A DNA stretch of 64,000 bases from Halobacillus litoralis (GTDB taxonomy: Bacteria; Bacillota; Bacilli; Bacillales; Halobacillaceae). Shown here one piece after another: positions 1-11,102 of the stretch. The position numbers were made by a program, and so were the translations under genes. The notes under the pieces are model-generated. The model was not told where the DNA came from, ran no database searches, and worked only from the letters and a program-made list of their open reading frames with translations. Numbering within the stretch: position 1 is the stretch's first letter; each line of letters starts with the position of its first letter. The stretch lies in NCBI RefSeq assembly GCF_020524025.1, contig NZ_JAIVKN010000004.1:124001-188000 (forward strand), written 5' to 3'.

Positions 1-20
1 ATCAGATTCATCTATGGTAG
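1..20 (+). CDS. possible 3' tail of an upstream gene (purK by synteny)
   Basis: Only the last five codons and a TAG (18-20) of one open frame lie in the window, directly before the purB ribosome binding site. In Bacillus the gene before purB is purK, so this may be its end. The stretch is too short to identify from sequence, so this is inference from gene order only. Confidence 0.25.
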
Positions 21-30
21 GAGGAAGACG

Positions 31-1326
31 ATGATTGAACGTTATACCCGTCCTGAAATGGGCGCCATTTGGACAGAAGAAAACCGTTATCAGGCATGGC
101 TGGAGGTTGAACTTCTAGCTTGTGAAGCTTGGAGCGAACTTGGAGTCATCCCGAAAGAAGATGTAGAGCAGTTGAGAGGAAAAGCGACGTTCTCCATTGA
201 CCGTATCCATCAAATTGAGGCAGAAACACGTCATGATGTGGTGGCCTTTACCCGTGCGGTATCGGAAACCGTCGGAGAAGAGCGGAAGTGGGTTCACTAT
301 GGTTTGACGTCCACAGATGTTGTAGACACCGCCCTTTCTTATCAATTAAAGCAGGCGAATGAAATCATCCGGAAAGACCTGGTGAATTTCATTGGTATCC
401 TCGGAGAGAAAGCGCGTGAACATAAGCATACGGTCATGATGGGGCGTACCCATGGCGTACACGCGGAACCGACAACATTTGGCTTAAAACTGGCATTGTA
501 TTATGAAGAAATGAAGCGGAATCTGGAACGTTTAGATCTTGCGATTGAACACATTCAAGTCGGCAAGCTGTCAGGAGCGGTAGGCACCTATGCCAATATC
601 GATCCATTTGTGGAAGAATACGTTTGTGACAAACTCGGTCTTTCCGCTGCTCCTGTCTCAACTCAGACTCTGCAGCGTGACCGCCACGCTCATTACGTAT
701 CGACGCTTGCATTAATCGCTACGTCCATTGAGAAGATTGCTGTTGAAATACGCGGACTTCAAAAAACGGAAACACGTGAAGTTGAGGAGTTTTTCGCGAA
801 AGGACAAAAAGGTTCTTCTGCCATGCCGCATAAACGCAATCCGATCGGCTCAGAGAACATGACGGGAATGGCTCGTGTGCTGCGAGGTGAAATGGTGACC
901 GCTTTTGAAAATGTGCCCCTGTGGCATGAGCGCGATATTTCTCATTCATCAGCAGAACGCATTATTCTACCGGACGCTACAATTGCTTTGAACTATATGT
1001 TGAACCGTTTCGGCAGCCTTGTGAAAAACTTGACGGTATTTCCTGAGCGCATGCAGGAAAATATGGAAAAAACATACGGATTGATTTTCTCTCAACGTGT
1101 GCTGCTGACACTAATTGATGAAGGGATGGTTCGTGAGGAAGCTTACGATCTTGTTCAACCGAAAGCGATGGAAGCTTGGGAACGTGGTGTTCCATTCCGG
1201 GACCTTATTGAAGCGGATGATCAAATCACATCAACCCTTTCTGAAGAGCAGCTCGATGCATGCTTTGATTACAAGCATCACCTGAAGCAGGTCGACCGTA
1301 TCTTCGATCGTATCGGACTATCCTGA
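31..1326 (+). CDS. purB: adenylosuccinate lyase
   Basis: PurB catalyses two fumarate-releasing steps: SAICAR to AICAR in de novo purine synthesis, and adenylosuccinate to AMP. The 431-residue length equals the usual Bacillus length. The fumarase/aspartase-superfamily signature is visible as [11 protein letters not shown] around residues 262-272. The conserved TSTDVVDTA (residues 93-101) and [10 protein letters not shown] (residues 137-146) motifs supply active-site residues. The ATG at 31 follows TAGGAGGAAG at 18-27. It opens the visible part of the purine operon. Unusually, a 114-bp gap with a hairpin separates it from purC, whereas the other junctions overlap or nearly abut. Confidence 0.97.
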   Translation: MIERYTRPEMGAIWTEENRYQAWLEVELLACEAWSELGVIPKEDVEQLRGKATFSIDRIHQIEAETRHDVVAFTRAVSETVGEERKWVHYGLTSTDVVDTALSYQLKQANEIIRKDLVNFIGILGEKAREHKHTVMMGRTHGVHAEPTTFGLKLALYYEEMKRNLERLDLAIEHIQVGKLSGAVGTYANIDPFVEEYVCDKLGLSAAPVSTQTLQRDRHAHYVSTLALIATSIEKIAVEIRGLQKTETREVEEFFAKGQKGSSAMPHKRNPIGSENMTGMARVLRGEMVTAFENVPLWHERDISHSSAERIILPDATIALNYMLNRFGSLVKNLTVFPERMQENMEKTYGLIFSQRVLLTLIDEGMVREEAYDLVQPKAMEAWERGVPFRDLIEADDQITSTLSEEQLDACFDYKHHLKQVDRIFDRIGLS

Positions 1327-1375
1327 CTATTGATTCCAGCTTAAAATTGAACGTAACGATAGAGTATAAAAAAGA

Positions 1376-1406
1376 ATGGCCTGTGGCAGTAAAAGCCGCA
1401 GGCCAT
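1376..1406. promoter_or_regulatory. intercistronic hairpin between purB and purC
   Basis: A 12-bp stem with one G-T wobble (1376-1387 with 1395-1406) closes a 7-nt loop. On the + strand it is followed by CTAAAAATCCC, not a U-tract, so it is not a canonical terminator for the operon. On the - strand it is followed by TCTTTTTT, which does look like an intrinsic terminator. It may stop antisense transcription or mark an mRNA processing or stability boundary. Which of these applies is inference. Confidence 0.6.
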
Positions 1407-1440
1407 CTAAAAATCCCATCCTGAGTGAGGTGTTTCTTGT

Positions 1441-2163
1441 ATGAAAGGTTCACTATTATATGAAGGAAAAGCGAAACGGGTTTATCATACGACCGACAAC
1501 TCTGACCGCCTGATTTTAGCCTATAAAGACGATGCCACGGCCTTTAATGGTAAGAAAAAAGATGAGTTTACAGGCAAAGGGCGCCTCAACAATCTGATCA
1601 CCTCGAAAGTCTTTGAATACTTACATCAGCAAAACATCACGACCCACTTTATTGAAGCGTTGAACGACAAGGAGCAGCTGGTCAATCAAACGACCATCAT
1701 CCCTCTTGAGGTTGTCGTTCGAAACAAAGCCGCTGGCAGCATTACCCGCCGGCTGGGCATTCAAGAAAAAACGAGCTTCATCCCGCCTATCATTGAGCTG
1801 TTCTATAAAAAAGATGAATTGGATGACCCCTTGATTAATGATATCCATGCTTATTATCTGACAGACATAACAGAACAGGAACTCACTTTTATTAAACAAC
1901 AGGCCCTTGCCATCAATGAGCATTTAAAAAATCTATTCCGCAGTGCAGGTCTTGAGCTCATCGATTTTAAACTCGAATTCGGCCGTCTGCCTGACGGAAC
2001 CATTGTCTTATCCGACGAAATATCCCCGGATACTTGCCGCCTTTGGGATATTGAAACAGGGAAGAAAATGGACAAAGATGTTTTTCGTGAAGATATCGGC
2101 AGCTTGATTGATACGTACGAAATGATTTTACAACGACTGGAGGAGAATGTATGCGCAAAGTAA
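1441..2163 (+). CDS. purC: phosphoribosylaminoimidazole-succinocarboxamide synthase
   Basis: SAICAR synthetase joins CAIR and aspartate with ATP hydrolysis. The 240 residues match the bacterial single-domain enzyme. The N-terminal LLYEGKAKRVY, the VVVRNKAAGS segment (residues 91-100) and DEISPDTCRLWD (residues 192-203) are family signatures for nucleotide and substrate binding. The ATG at 1441 is preceded by GAGTGAGG at 1423-1430. The 3' end overlaps purS by 13 nt, indicating translational coupling. It follows the intercistronic hairpin at 1376-1406. Confidence 0.97.
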   Translation: MKGSLLYEGKAKRVYHTTDNSDRLILAYKDDATAFNGKKKDEFTGKGRLNNLITSKVFEYLHQQNITTHFIEALNDKEQLVNQTTIIPLEVVVRNKAAGSITRRLGIQEKTSFIPPIIELFYKKDELDDPLINDIHAYYLTDITEQELTFIKQQALAINEHLKNLFRSAGLELIDFKLEFGRLPDGTIVLSDEISPDTCRLWDIETGKKMDKDVFREDIGSLIDTYEMILQRLEENVCAK

Positions 2164-2396
2164 AAATCTACATCACGTTAAAAGAAGGTGTCCTTGATCC
2201 TCAGGGCAAAGCAGTTCAAAACTCTCTGCAGTCCTTACAGTACAACAATGTTCAGGACGTACGCGTAGGAAAGTATATGGAAGTGCTCCTTGAAGAAAGT
2301 GAGAATCTTGACGAGCAGATCAATCGAATGTGTGATCAACTGCTGGCCAATCCTGTCATTGAAGATTACAGCTATACGATCGAGGAGGCAGGTTAA
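2151..2396 (+). CDS. purS: FGAM synthase subunit PurS
   Basis: PurS (81 residues) is the small structural subunit of the three-part formylglycinamidine ribonucleotide synthase, bridging PurL and the glutaminase PurQ, probably helping ammonia channelling. The N-terminal [17 protein letters not shown] is characteristic of the family. It overlaps purC by 13 nt, has GGAGGAG just before its ATG, and is followed after one base by the purQ GTG start. The split PurS/PurQ/PurL arrangement is the Gram-positive type. Confidence 0.96.
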   Translation: MRKVKIYITLKEGVLDPQGKAVQNSLQSLQYNNVQDVRVGKYMEVLLEESENLDEQINRMCDQLLANPVIEDYSYTIEEAG

Positions 2397-2397
2397 C

Positions 2398-3081
2398 GTG
2401 AAATTTGCCGTTGTTGTTTTTCCGGGTTCGAACTGTGACCGTGATATGTACCATGCTGTCAAAGATAGTTTAGGAGCAGAAGCAGATCTAGTCTGGTATC
2501 AGGAAGCAAATCTAGCAGACTATGACGCTGTCCTTCTTCCGGGAGGCTTCTCCTATGGAGATTATCTGCGCTCAGGAGCAATGGCTTCGACTTCTCCAGT
2601 CATTAAGCAAATACGAGAAGCAGCCGAAGCGGGTAAGCCCGTACTGGGGGTCTGTAACGGATTCCAGATTCTCCTTGAAATGGGACTGCTCCCAGGCGCG
2701 ATGCTTCCCAATGAACACTTAAAATTCATGTGCCATTATGAAACACTGACAGTTGAAAATGCCGATACTCTTTTCACCACCCACTATGAGAGCAAAGAAA
2801 AAATCCGAATTCCAATTGCCCATGGAGACGGAAATTATTATTGCGATGAAGCCACATATCAGCAGCTTCGTGACAACAACCAGATCGTCTTCACCTATGA
2901 CAACAATCCGAATGGGTCTGTAGGGGATATTGCCGGTATCACAAATGATAAAGGCAACGTTCTTGGCATGATGCCGCACCCGGAACGTGCAGTGGAGGCA
3001 TTGCTAGGTCATGATGACGGGTTACGTTTATTTCAATCGATTTTGACACACTGGAGGGAACATTATGCCATCAACGCTTGA
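2398..3081 (+). CDS. purQ: FGAM synthase glutaminase subunit PurQ
   Basis: PurQ is the class I glutamine amidotransferase subunit that supplies ammonia to PurL. The start chosen is GTG 2398, one base after the purS stop and downstream of GAGGAGG; it gives 227 residues, the usual length, beginning with [16 protein letters not shown] longer reading from 2290 only adds sequence lying over purS in another frame. The nucleophile Cys is in [13 protein letters not shown] (about residue 86), and the His/Glu pair is in GMMPHPERA near residue 195. The 3' end overlaps purL by 17 nt. Confidence 0.96.
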   Translation: MKFAVVVFPGSNCDRDMYHAVKDSLGAEADLVWYQEANLADYDAVLLPGGFSYGDYLRSGAMASTSPVIKQIREAAEAGKPVLGVCNGFQILLEMGLLPGAMLPNEHLKFMCHYETLTVENADTLFTTHYESKEKIRIPIAHGDGNYYCDEATYQQLRDNNQIVFTYDNNPNGSVGDIAGITNDKGNVLGMMPHPERAVEALLGHDDGLRLFQSILTHWREHYAINA

Positions 3082-5290
3082 GATCAGTCCGGAAATGATT
3101 GAAGAACAACGTCTATACGCTGAGATGGGATTGAAGGATGAGGAATACACATCGATCCGTTCAATCTTAGGACGACGCCCCAACTATACAGAAATCGGAT
3201 TATTTTCTGTTATGTGGTCGGAGCATTGCAGTTATAAAAATTCCAAGCCGCTCTTGAGAAAATTCCCGACAGAAGGGGCACACGTTCTGCAGGGACCGGG
3301 TGAAGGTGCCGGTATCATTGATATTGGTGATGATCAGGCCGTAGTTTTCAAAATTGAAAGCCATAACCACCCGTCAGCCGTCGAGCCTTATCAAGGCGCT
3401 GCCACCGGCGTGGGCGGGATCCTGCGCGATGTGTTTTCTATGGGGGCGCGCCCCATTGCGCTGCTCAATTCATTAAGATTCGGATCGCTTCAACAGCCGC
3501 GCGTCAAATATCTGTTTGAAGAAGTCGTCCGTGGCATTGCAGGATACGGAAACTGTGTTGGTGTGCCGACGGTCGGTGGGGAAGTTCAGTTTGATGATGC
3601 TTATAACGGTAACCCGCTTGTGAACGCAATGTGTGTCGGACTGATCGGCCATAAGGACATACAGAAAGGCATTGCTGCCGGAACCGGCAACACAGTCATG
3701 TATGTCGGCGCCAAAACAGGACGCGACGGCATACATGGTGCTACATTTGCATCAGAAGAATTGTCGGAAGAGTCCGAAGGAAAGCGTCCTTCGGTACAGG
3801 TTGGCGATCCGTTTATGGAAAAACTTCTGATTGAAGCCTGCCTTGATGTCATTCACCATGACGCTCTTGTCGGTATCCAGGATATGGGAGCTGCTGGTCT
3901 TACGTCATCTGCCAGTGAGATGGCAAGTAAGGCGGGCACAGGAATGACGATGAACCTTGATCTCATTCCACAGCGGGAACAAAATATGAGCGCTTATGAA
4001 ATGATGCTGTCGGAATCACAGGAGCGTATGCTTCTTGTTGTTGAAAGAGGGCGTGAGGAAGAGATTGCTCAAGTCTTCCGTAAGTATGACTTAGAAGCGG
4101 TGGCTGTTGGTGAAGTGACCGACACGAAGCGGTTCCGCTTAGAACACAAAGGAGAAGTTGTGGCAGATGTACCTGTTGACTCTCTTGCGGAGGATGCGCC
4201 GGTCTATCATCAACCTTCTAAACTACCAGCCTATTACCAGGAGTTTCAGAGTATGGAAGACTACCTTCCAACGGTGAAAGATCATAAGCAGACGCTCATC
4301 GATCTATTGAAGCAGCCGACCATTGCCAGTAAAGAGTGGGTCTATGATCAATATGATTCGATGGTACAGACAAACACGGTCGTAACACCGGGATCAGATG
4401 CGGCTGTCCTCCGCGTGCGTGGAACGAATAAGGCGCTTGCGATGACAACCGACTGTAACTCACGCTATATCTATGTCGATCCAGAAATTGGCGGGCAGAT
4501 TGCCGTTGCTGAAGCAGCACGTAACATTGTCTGTTCAGGTGGCCGTCCGCTTGGAATTACGGATGGTCTTAACTTCGGTTCTCCGGAAAACCCGGAAATT
4601 TTCTGGCAGATGGAAAAAAGCGTAGATGGCATGAGTGAGGCTTGCCGGGAATTGAACACGCCTGTCATTGGCGGAAACGTCAGCCTTTACAACGAATCAT
4701 TCGGAGGAAAAGCGATATATCCAACACCTATCGTTGGGATGGTCGGATTAATCGAGGATTTAGAGTACATTACTCAGTCTCATGCAAAAACAGCTGGCGA
4801 CCTTATCTATATGATTGGGGAGACAAAAGCGGAATTTGGCGGCAGCGAATTACAGGGGATGATGGAAGGTAGACATTTTGGAAAAGCGCCAGCGCTTGAT
4901 TTGCAGACAGAATCCGCCCGTCAGCAGCAGTTGCTGACAGCGATCCGCTCAGGCCTCGTAGAATCTGCCCATGATCTTGCAGAAGGTGGTCTTGGCGTAG
5001 CCCTTGCAGAGAAATTGTTCAATCAGGAGCTTGGCTGTGATGTAACAGTAGAAGGTGACGTGACAACAGTTCTCTTCTCAGAAACTCAGTCCCGCTTTTT
5101 AGTAACCATCAAGCCGGAGAACAAAGCGGCGTTTGAAGAGGCGGTGACAGATGCCCGCCCTATCGGAACGGTAACGGATGATGGCGTGTACCGCGTACGT
5201 CAAGGTGAAGTAGTCCTTGAAGCACAAACCTCAGAGCTGAAGACAGCGTGGAAAGGAGCCATTGCATGCTTGGTGAAATCAAAGGCTTAA
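3065..5290 (+). CDS. purL: FGAM synthase large subunit PurL
   Basis: PurL (741 residues) uses ATP and ammonia from PurQ to convert FGAR to FGAM. It has the short form typical of Gram-positives, with two tandem AIR-synthase-like halves. Visible motifs are [13 protein letters not shown] (residues 51-63), [13 protein letters not shown] (residues 95-107), and the internal-repeat counterparts [10 protein letters not shown] and [11 protein letters not shown]. The start ATG 3065 lies inside the purQ 3' end behind TGGAGGG. The end overlaps purF by 25 nt, so purQ, purL and purF are likely coupled. Confidence 0.97.
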   Translation: MPSTLEISPEMIEEQRLYAEMGLKDEEYTSIRSILGRRPNYTEIGLFSVMWSEHCSYKNSKPLLRKFPTEGAHVLQGPGEGAGIIDIGDDQAVVFKIESHNHPSAVEPYQGAATGVGGILRDVFSMGARPIALLNSLRFGSLQQPRVKYLFEEVVRGIAGYGNCVGVPTVGGEVQFDDAYNGNPLVNAMCVGLIGHKDIQKGIAAGTGNTVMYVGAKTGRDGIHGATFASEELSEESEGKRPSVQVGDPFMEKLLIEACLDVIHHDALVGIQDMGAAGLTSSASEMASKAGTGMTMNLDLIPQREQNMSAYEMMLSESQERMLLVVERGREEEIAQVFRKYDLEAVAVGEVTDTKRFRLEHKGEVVADVPVDSLAEDAPVYHQPSKLPAYYQEFQSMEDYLPTVKDHKQTLIDLLKQPTIASKEWVYDQYDSMVQTNTVVTPGSDAAVLRVRGTNKALAMTTDCNSRYIYVDPEIGGQIAVAEAARNIVCSGGRPLGITDGLNFGSPENPEIFWQMEKSVDGMSEACRELNTPVIGGNVSLYNESFGGKAIYPTPIVGMVGLIEDLEYITQSHAKTAGDLIYMIGETKAEFGGSELQGMMEGRHFGKAPALDLQTESARQQQLLTAIRSGLVESAHDLAEGGLGVALAEKLFNQELGCDVTVEGDVTTVLFSETQSRFLVTIKPENKAAFEEAVTDARPIGTVTDDGVYRVRQGEVVLEAQTSELKTAWKGAIACLVKSKA

Positions 5291-6678
5291 ATGAAGAATG
5301 TGGCATCTTTGGAGTCTGGGGGCACCCGGATTCTGCTCAGTTGACGTATTACGGACTGCATGCCCTCCAGCACCGTGGGCAGGAAGGGGCCGGGATTGTC
5401 ACAACTGACGGCGAACAGTTAAAGCTTGCTAAAGGTCACGGCCTGATCAACGAAGTATTTTCCGAGAACCGCCTGGACGATTTAGAAGGTCATGCCTCGA
5501 TCGGCCATGTTCGTTATGCAACAGCAGGAGATGGCGGCTATGAGAATATTCAGCCGCTCCTGTTCCGCTCGCAGACAGGGGGGCTTGCACTTGCGCACAA
5601 TGGCAACCTGGTTAATGCCCATGCTTTGAAAAATCAACTGGAGGCTCAAGGGAGCATTTTACAGACGACATCGGATACGGAAGTGGTCGCGCATTTAATT
5701 AAGCGTGCCCGTCACCTCCCGCTCGACCAGGCGATTATGGAAGCTTTGTCAATGATTAAAGGCGCCTATGCCTTCTTAGTCATGACAGAGGATCGTATGT
5801 TTGTTGCCAATGACCCGCGTGGTTTACGCCCATTAAGTGTCGGCCGCCTTGGAGATTCGTGGGTCGTATCCTCTGAAACCTGTGCTTTTGACGTCATCGG
5901 GGCCACGTATGATCGTGAAATCGATCCCGGTGAACTTTTAGTTATTTCGGATGAAGGAATCGAATCAAAGCGTTTCTCCGCACCGATTCAGCGGACGCTC
6001 TGCTCGATGGAATATGTGTATTTTTCAAGACCGGACAGCAACGTCGACGGTAGGAATGTTCATGCCTCCCGTAAACGGATGGGCAAGGCGCTTGCTGAAG
6101 AGGCACCGATTGAAGCGGACGTTGTCACAGGGGTGCCGGATTCCAGTATCTCCGCAGCGATCGGGTATGCGGAAGCTTCAGGGATTCCTTATGAGCTTGG
6201 GTTAATTAAAAACCGCTATGTGGGCCGTACGTTTATCCAACCTTCCCAGGAGCTTCGTGAACAAGGGGTTAAAATGAAATTATCGGCTGTTCGCGGAATC
6301 GTTGAAGGCAAAAGGGTGGTCATGGTCGATGATTCCATAGTCCGGGGAACGACCAGCCGCCGGATTGTGAAAATGCTGAAAGAAGCGGGAGCTAAGGAAG
6401 TGCATGTGAGGATAGCATCTCCTCCAATTAAAAATCCCTGCTACTACGGGATCGATACTTCAAACAGCGGGGAGCTGATCGCGGCTAATCATTCGCTTGA
6501 CGAAATGGAAGAGCAGATCGGTGCGGACAGTCTTTCTTTCTTATCGGTAGAAGGGTTAAACCAAAGCATTTACCAAGGAGAAGAATCACTGAAACACGGC
6601 GGTTGTATGGCCTGTTTCACAGGAAACTACCCGACAGAAATCTATCCGAGTACGATGCATCCATATGAAAAAGCGTAG
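5266..6678 (+). CDS. purF: amidophosphoribosyltransferase
   Basis: PurF catalyses the committed step, PRPP plus glutamine to phosphoribosylamine. The start chosen (ATG 5266 after AAAGGAG) gives [11 protein letters not shown] before Cys12, matching the short propeptide that is cleaved in the Bacillus enzyme to expose the Ntn nucleophile Cys; an upstream ATG at 5248 would add six atypical residues. The PRPP-binding motif [14 protein letters not shown] (about residues 352-365) is intact. Four Cys positions (TLCSMEY, NPCYYG, GGCMACF) match the ligands of the oxygen-sensitive 4Fe-4S cluster of the B. subtilis type. Confidence 0.97.
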   Translation: MLGEIKGLNEECGIFGVWGHPDSAQLTYYGLHALQHRGQEGAGIVTTDGEQLKLAKGHGLINEVFSENRLDDLEGHASIGHVRYATAGDGGYENIQPLLFRSQTGGLALAHNGNLVNAHALKNQLEAQGSILQTTSDTEVVAHLIKRARHLPLDQAIMEALSMIKGAYAFLVMTEDRMFVANDPRGLRPLSVGRLGDSWVVSSETCAFDVIGATYDREIDPGELLVISDEGIESKRFSAPIQRTLCSMEYVYFSRPDSNVDGRNVHASRKRMGKALAEEAPIEADVVTGVPDSSISAAIGYAEASGIPYELGLIKNRYVGRTFIQPSQELREQGVKMKLSAVRGIVEGKRVVMVDDSIVRGTTSRRIVKMLKEAGAKEVHVRIASPPIKNPCYYGIDTSNSGELIAANHSLDEMEEQIGADSLSFLSVEGLNQSIYQGEESLKHGGCMACFTGNYPTEIYPSTMHPYEKA

Positions 6679-6690
6679 GGAGGAACAATG

Positions 6691-7695
6691 ATGAGTCAAT
6701 CCTATAAACAAGCTGGCGTAGATGTTGAAGCCGGCTATGAAGCTGTTGAACGAATGAAGAAACATGTCAGCCGTACGATGCGTAAAGAAGTACTCGGCGG
6801 CCTCGGTTCTTTTGCAGGATTGTTCGATATCAGCGGTATGACGTATGAACAGCCCGTGCTCGTTACAGGGACAGACGGGGTCGGAACGAAGCTCAAACTC
6901 GCTTTTGATATGGATCGTCATGATACGATAGGAGTGGATGTTGTCGCCATGTGCGTCAACGATATTGCTGCCCAGGGGGCGGATCCTCTTTTGTTTTTAG
7001 ATTATATCGCCTGCGGAAAGAACGAACCGGCACGTATTGAGCAGATTGTCAAAGGCATCGCGGACGGGTGTGAACAGTCTGGAGCAGCGCTGGTCGGCGG
7101 AGAAACAGCTGAAATGCCCGGCATGTATGACCCTGAAGAATATGACCTTGCCGGCTTTGTTGTCGGAATGGCTGATAAAAAACAGATTATTACAGGAGAG
7201 TCCATTACAGAAGGGGACGTCCTTATTGGTCTGCCGTCATCGGGTGTGCACTCAAATGGATTCTCGCTTGTCCGTAAGCTAATCGCAGACCTTGATCTGA
7301 ATAAGGTCTATCCAGGTTTAGATCGACCGCTTGGCGACGTGCTTTTGACACCGACCGTCATCTACGTTAAAGCGATTCAGGCCCTTAAAGAATCGGTAGA
7401 AGTCAAAGGGCTCGCCCACATTACCGGAGGCGGGTTTTATGAGAATATTCCACGCTCGCTGCCAGAAGGACTTGGTGCTTTAATTGAAACAGACAGTTGG
7501 CAGGTCCCTGCTGTATTTCGCTTTCTACAGGAAAAAGGCGGTCTTTCCGATGAAGAGATGTTTGGTGTTTTTAATATGGGCATCGGGATGGTCGCGTCCA
7601 TCCGTCGGGAAGATGTAGACAAAGCAGTCGCCTCCTGCCCGGATGCTGTTGTCATCGGCCGAGTGATCGGCGGAGAAGGGGTGCGGTGGTCATGA
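6691..7695 (+). CDS. purM: phosphoribosylformylglycinamidine cyclo-ligase
   Basis: AIR synthetase closes the imidazole ring of FGAM using ATP. The 334 residues begin [19 protein letters not shown], typical of Bacillus Pur[15 protein letters not shown] (about residues 58-71) and [11 protein letters not shown] (about residues 138-148) are the family's nucleotide and magnesium binding signatures. Two adjacent ATGs (6688, 6691) follow GGGAGG; the second has the better spacing and matches family N-termini. The stop overlaps the purN start as ATGA. Confidence 0.96.
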   Translation: MSQSYKQAGVDVEAGYEAVERMKKHVSRTMRKEVLGGLGSFAGLFDISGMTYEQPVLVTGTDGVGTKLKLAFDMDRHDTIGVDVVAMCVNDIAAQGADPLLFLDYIACGKNEPARIEQIVKGIADGCEQSGAALVGGETAEMPGMYDPEEYDLAGFVVGMADKKQIITGESITEGDVLIGLPSSGVHSNGFSLVRKLIADLDLNKVYPGLDRPLGDVLLTPTVIYVKAIQALKESVEVKGLAHITGGGFYENIPRSLPEGLGALIETDSWQVPAVFRFLQEKGGLSDEEMFGVFNMGIGMVASIRREDVDKAVASCPDAVVIGRVIGGEGVRWS

Positions 7696-8270
7696 TAAAC
7701 ATCGCTGTCTTTGCTTCCGGGACGGGTTCGAATTTTGATGCGATACTAAAGGCCATTGAAGAGGGGACGCTTGATGCCAGGGTAGCTCTGCTCGTCTGTG
7801 ACCGTGTAGGTGCAGGAGTTATTGAAAAGGCGCAGCTTCATGAGATAGATACGGTTGTTTATACCCCGAAGATATTTGAAAATAAAGCGGCTTATGAAGC
7901 TGCCATCCTGGAAGACTGCCGGACAAGAGGGGTAGAATTTATTATTCTAGCCGGCTATATGCGGTTGATCGGACCAACGCTTTTACAGCCTTATGAAGGT
8001 CGGATTGTTAATATTCATCCATCTCTACTGCCCGCGTTTCCCGGTAAAGATGCGATCGGCCAGGCACTAGATGCAAAAGTAAAAGTGACAGGAGTAACGG
8101 TCCACTTTGTCGATGATGGAATGGATACAGGACCAATCATTGATCAGGAAGCAGTCAAAATTGAAGCTGCAGATGGCCCTGAAGATCTAAAAGAAAAAAT
8201 TCAGGCCGTTGAGCACCGCCTTTACCCAGAAGTCATCCAGTCTTTATTCATCAAGGAGGAATTGAAATGA
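7692..8270 (+). CDS. purN: phosphoribosylglycinamide formyltransferase
   Basis: GAR transformylase transfers a formyl group from 10-formyl-THF to GAR. The 192 residues contain the N-terminal [14 protein letters not shown], the conserved [10 protein letters not shown] and [12 protein letters not shown] (catalytic Asn/His), and [17 protein letters not shown] with the catalytic Asp. The start ATG 7692 shares ATGA with the purM stop; a GTG at 7686 in the same frame is possible. The end overlaps purH by 4 nt. Confidence 0.96.
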   Translation: MINIAVFASGTGSNFDAILKAIEEGTLDARVALLVCDRVGAGVIEKAQLHEIDTVVYTPKIFENKAAYEAAILEDCRTRGVEFIILAGYMRLIGPTLLQPYEGRIVNIHPSLLPAFPGKDAIGQALDAKVKVTGVTVHFVDDGMDTGPIIDQEAVKIEAADGPEDLKEKIQAVEHRLYPEVIQSLFIKEELK

Positions 8271-9799
8271 AAAAACGAGCACTGCTCAGCGTATCCAACA
8301 AACAAGGACTCACGGAATTTGCGAAACAACTGCATGAACTAGATTACGAACTTGTCTCTACAGGCGGAACCAAGAGGACAATTGAAGAAGCGGGAGTGCC
8401 CGTTTTATCCATTTCCGAGGTGACCGATTTTCCTGAAATCATGGACGGACGTGTAAAAACGCTCCACCCTTCTGTTCACGGCGGTCTGCTTGCCAAGCGG
8501 TCCAACGAAGATCATATGAAACAGCTGGATGAATTGAACATTGAAACGATCGATCTTGTCGCCGTCAATTTGTACCCGTTCAAAGAAACAATTGCTAAAG
8601 AAGATGTAACGGAAGCAGATGCGATTGAAAACATCGATATCGGCGGACCAACAATGCTTCGTGCCGCTGCCAAAAGTTTTGAAGATGTCGCGGTCGTTGT
8701 TGATCCTGCTGACTATAGCGAGGTGGTATCGAGTCTGCGTGAAGGAGAGCTCTCCTTTGAAGCCCGCCGTAAGCTTGCGGCAAAAGTGTTCCGTCATACA
8801 GCCAACTATGATGCAATGATTGCCGGCTACTTCGCTGAGCTGACAGAAGAGGCGTACCCAGAAACGTATACAGTTACCTATGAGAAAGTTCAGTCCCTGC
8901 GTTATGGTGAAAATCCACATCAGAGTGCTTCTTTCTATAAAAAAGCCAATGTGGATGGAACGTCTCTTGCAGAGGCCGAGCAGCTGAACGGAAAAGAACT
9001 TTCCTATAATAACATACAGGATGCCAACGCTGCGCTTGAAGTGGTGTTGGAATTCAACCAGCCGGCAGCAGTAGCTGTGAAACATATGAACCCGTGCGGT
9101 GTCGGGGTTGGAGATAACTTATATGATGCTTATGTGAAAGCTTATGAAGGAGATCCAATATCCATTTTCGGTGGAATCGTTGCGCTCAATCGTGAAGTAG
9201 ATGCGGATACTGCAGCAAAGTTAAAGGAGATCTTTCTTGAAATCATTATTGCTCCTTCCTTTAGTCAAGAAGCGCTTGATCTATTGACAACGAAGAAGAA
9301 TCTCCGTCTTCTGAAAGTCGATATGAAGAAATCTGATCGACCGTCACACAAGCTTACAACTGTAAATGGAGGATTGCTCGTTCAGGATTCAGACGAAGGA
9401 TCCCTGGATGACGTGGACCTTGAAGTAGCGACAGAACGTGAACCAACAGAACAGGAATTGGAAGACTTAAAGCTTGGCTGGAAAGTAGTTAAGCATGTGA
9501 AGTCAAACGCCATCATTGTTGCAAAAGGTGATCGTACGCTTGGAGTCGGCGCAGGGCAGATGAACCGTGTAGGAGCAGCAAAAATCGCTTTCGAACAGGC
9601 TGGTGAAAAGGCGGAAGGAAGTATTATGGCCTCAGATGCCTTTTTCCCAATGCCGGATACAGTCGAAGCAGCAGCTGAAGCTGGTGTAAAAGCAATCATC
9701 CAGCCTGGCGGATCTAAACGAGATCAGGATTCTATTGATGCCTGCAATAAACACGGCATAGCGATGGTCTTTACAAAAATGCGTCATTTCAAACATTAA
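8267..9799 (+). CDS. purH: bifunctional AICAR formyltransferase/IMP cyclohydrolase
   Basis: PurH carries out the last two steps to IMP. The N-terminal MGS-like IMP cyclohydrolase domain (about residues 1-150) shows STGGTKRTIEEAG and MDGRVKTLHP. The C-terminal AICAR transformylase domain includes the Lys-His motif in AVAVKHMNPCGVG (about residues 265-277) and a final DAFFPMPDTVEAAA region. The 510-residue length is normal. An acidic stretch around residues 370-395 is part of the protein. A 226-residue open frame on the other strand is a shadow. Confidence 0.97.
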   Translation: MKKRALLSVSNKQGLTEFAKQLHELDYELVSTGGTKRTIEEAGVPVLSISEVTDFPEIMDGRVKTLHPSVHGGLLAKRSNEDHMKQLDELNIETIDLVAVNLYPFKETIAKEDVTEADAIENIDIGGPTMLRAAAKSFEDVAVVVDPADYSEVVSSLREGELSFEARRKLAAKVFRHTANYDAMIAGYFAELTEEAYPETYTVTYEKVQSLRYGENPHQSASFYKKANVDGTSLAEAEQLNGKELSYNNIQDANAALEVVLEFNQPAAVAVKHMNPCGVGVGDNLYDAYVKAYEGDPISIFGGIVALNREVDADTAAKLKEIFLEIIIAPSFSQEALDLLTTKKNLRLLKVDMKKSDRPSHKLTTVNGGLLVQDSDEGSLDDVDLEVATEREPTEQELEDLKLGWKVVKHVKSNAIIVAKGDRTLGVGAGQMNRVGAAKIAFEQAGEKAEGSIMASDAFFPMPDTVEAAAEAGVKAIIQPGGSKRDQDSIDACNKHGIAMVFTKMRHFKH

Positions 9800-9818
9800 T
9801 GGAGAAGGGGGCAGGGCG

Positions 9819-11102
9819 ATGAATATACTCGTTATCGGACGTGGAGGGCGTGAGCACAGTCTCGTTCAGAAGCTTTCAGAAAGTGAGCAGACCGATCGGA
9901 TTTTTGCAGCACCTGGAAATGCAGGCATGGAGAAAATCGCGGAATGCGTGGTCATTGACGAAGGCGATCATGAGCGGCTTATCGCTTTTGCTCAGCAGAA
10001 TGAAGTGGGATTGACAATCGTCGGACCGGAAAACCCTCTCCTTGATGGAGTTGTGGACCGCTTTGTCGAGGCTGGGTTGAAAGTGTTCGGCCCTTCGCAG
10101 GCAGCTGCTTTGATTGAAGGAAGCAAGCATTTCGCTAAGCAGCTGATGGAAAAGTACCACATTCCAACCGCGGGTTATCAAGCTTTTGAAGATATAAAGA
10201 ATGCCAGGGCTTACATTGAAGAGAAAGGTGCCCCTATTGTCATTAAAGCGGATGGCTTGGCAGCTGGAAAAGGCGTGGTAGTCGCTGAAACAGTTGAGGA
10301 GGCCGTTGCTGCAGCTGAAGAGATGCTTGAGAATGGGCAATTCGGGGATGCGAGCAGAGAGATTGTCGTTGAGGAATTTTTAGCAGGGGAAGAATTTTCG
10401 CTGATGGCTTTTGTTAATGGAGAAGAAGTGTATCCGATGGTTCCTGCAAAAGATCATAAGAGGGCATTCGATGGTGATGAAGGTCCAAACACCGGTGGCA
10501 TGGGGGCTTTTGCTCCTGTCCCTCAACTAACCGAAAAATCGTATCAGACGGCACTCCATGATATCGTTACTCCTGTAGCGGCAGCTATGGTGGAAGAGGG
10601 GCGGTCGTTTACCGGAATTCTATACGCTGGATTGATTGAAACGTCAGAGGGGCCCAAAGTGATTGAATTCAATGCGCGTTTTGGAGATCCTGAGACGCAG
10701 GTAGTACTTCCGCTGTTACAAAATGACCTTGTGCAGGTGATTTTGGATATTCTGGACGGCAGGGATCCTCAACTGTCATGGACGAATGAGTCGTGCGCAG
10801 GTGTTGTTGTGGCCTCCAAAGGGTATCCAGGAGCCTATGAAAAAGGGCGGCTTCTTCCTGCCATTTCGGTCGAGGATGATGTGTTTGTCGTTCATGCAGG
10901 AACAGCCCTTGATGAAAAAGGGTATGTATCCAACGGCGGACGCGTCCTTCTTGTTGGCAGTAAAGGAAAGACCTTAGCTGATGCATTGAGTCAGACCTAT
11001 CATTCTGTGCAGGTCTTTGATAATTTCGATGACTTTTTTTACAGGCATGATATTGGTCGTTCATCGGTTCTTTCTTCGGCTTCGCACTCCGACGAAGAAT
11101 AG
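9819..11102 (+). CDS. purD: phosphoribosylamine-glycine ligase
   Basis: GAR synthetase joins phosphoribosylamine and glycine with ATP. The ATP-grasp signatures KADGLAAGKGVVVA and FNARFGDPETQVVLPLL are intact, and the N-terminal VIGRGGREHSLV is typical. The ATG 9819 follows GGAGAAGGGGG. The 427 residues are a few longer than usual: the last dozen or so, after FFYRHDIG, are Ser/Asp/Glu-rich and lie over the 3' end of a small gene on the opposite strand (11061-11171). The strong terminator at 11191-11216 ends the operon. Confidence 0.96.
   Translation: MNILVIGRGGREHSLVQKLSESEQTDRIFAAPGNAGMEKIAECVVIDEGDHERLIAFAQQNEVGLTIVGPENPLLDGVVDRFVEAGLKVFGPSQAAALIEGSKHFAKQLMEKYHIPTAGYQAFEDIKNARAYIEEKGAPIVIKADGLAAGKGVVVAETVEEAVAAAEEMLENGQFGDASREIVVEEFLAGEEFSLMAFVNGEEVYPMVPAKDHKRAFDGDEGPNTGGMGAFAPVPQLTEKSYQTALHDIVTPVAAAMVEEGRSFTGILYAGLIETSEGPKVIEFNARFGDPETQVVLPLLQNDLVQVILDILDGRDPQLSWTNESCAGVVVASKGYPGAYEKGRLLPAISVEDDVFVVHAGTALDEKGYVSNGGRVLLVGSKGKTLADALSQTYHSVQVFDNFDDFFYRHDIGRSSVLSSASHSDEE

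Noticed and set aside
2290-2397. N-terminal extension of purQ
   Set aside because: The extra residues come from the purS coding region in another frame; GTG 2398 has the RBS and gives the normal length.
8405-9085. 226-codon open frame on the - strand
   Set aside because: Lies wholly antisense inside purH, has no RBS and no recognisable domain; it is a shadow of purH codon usage.
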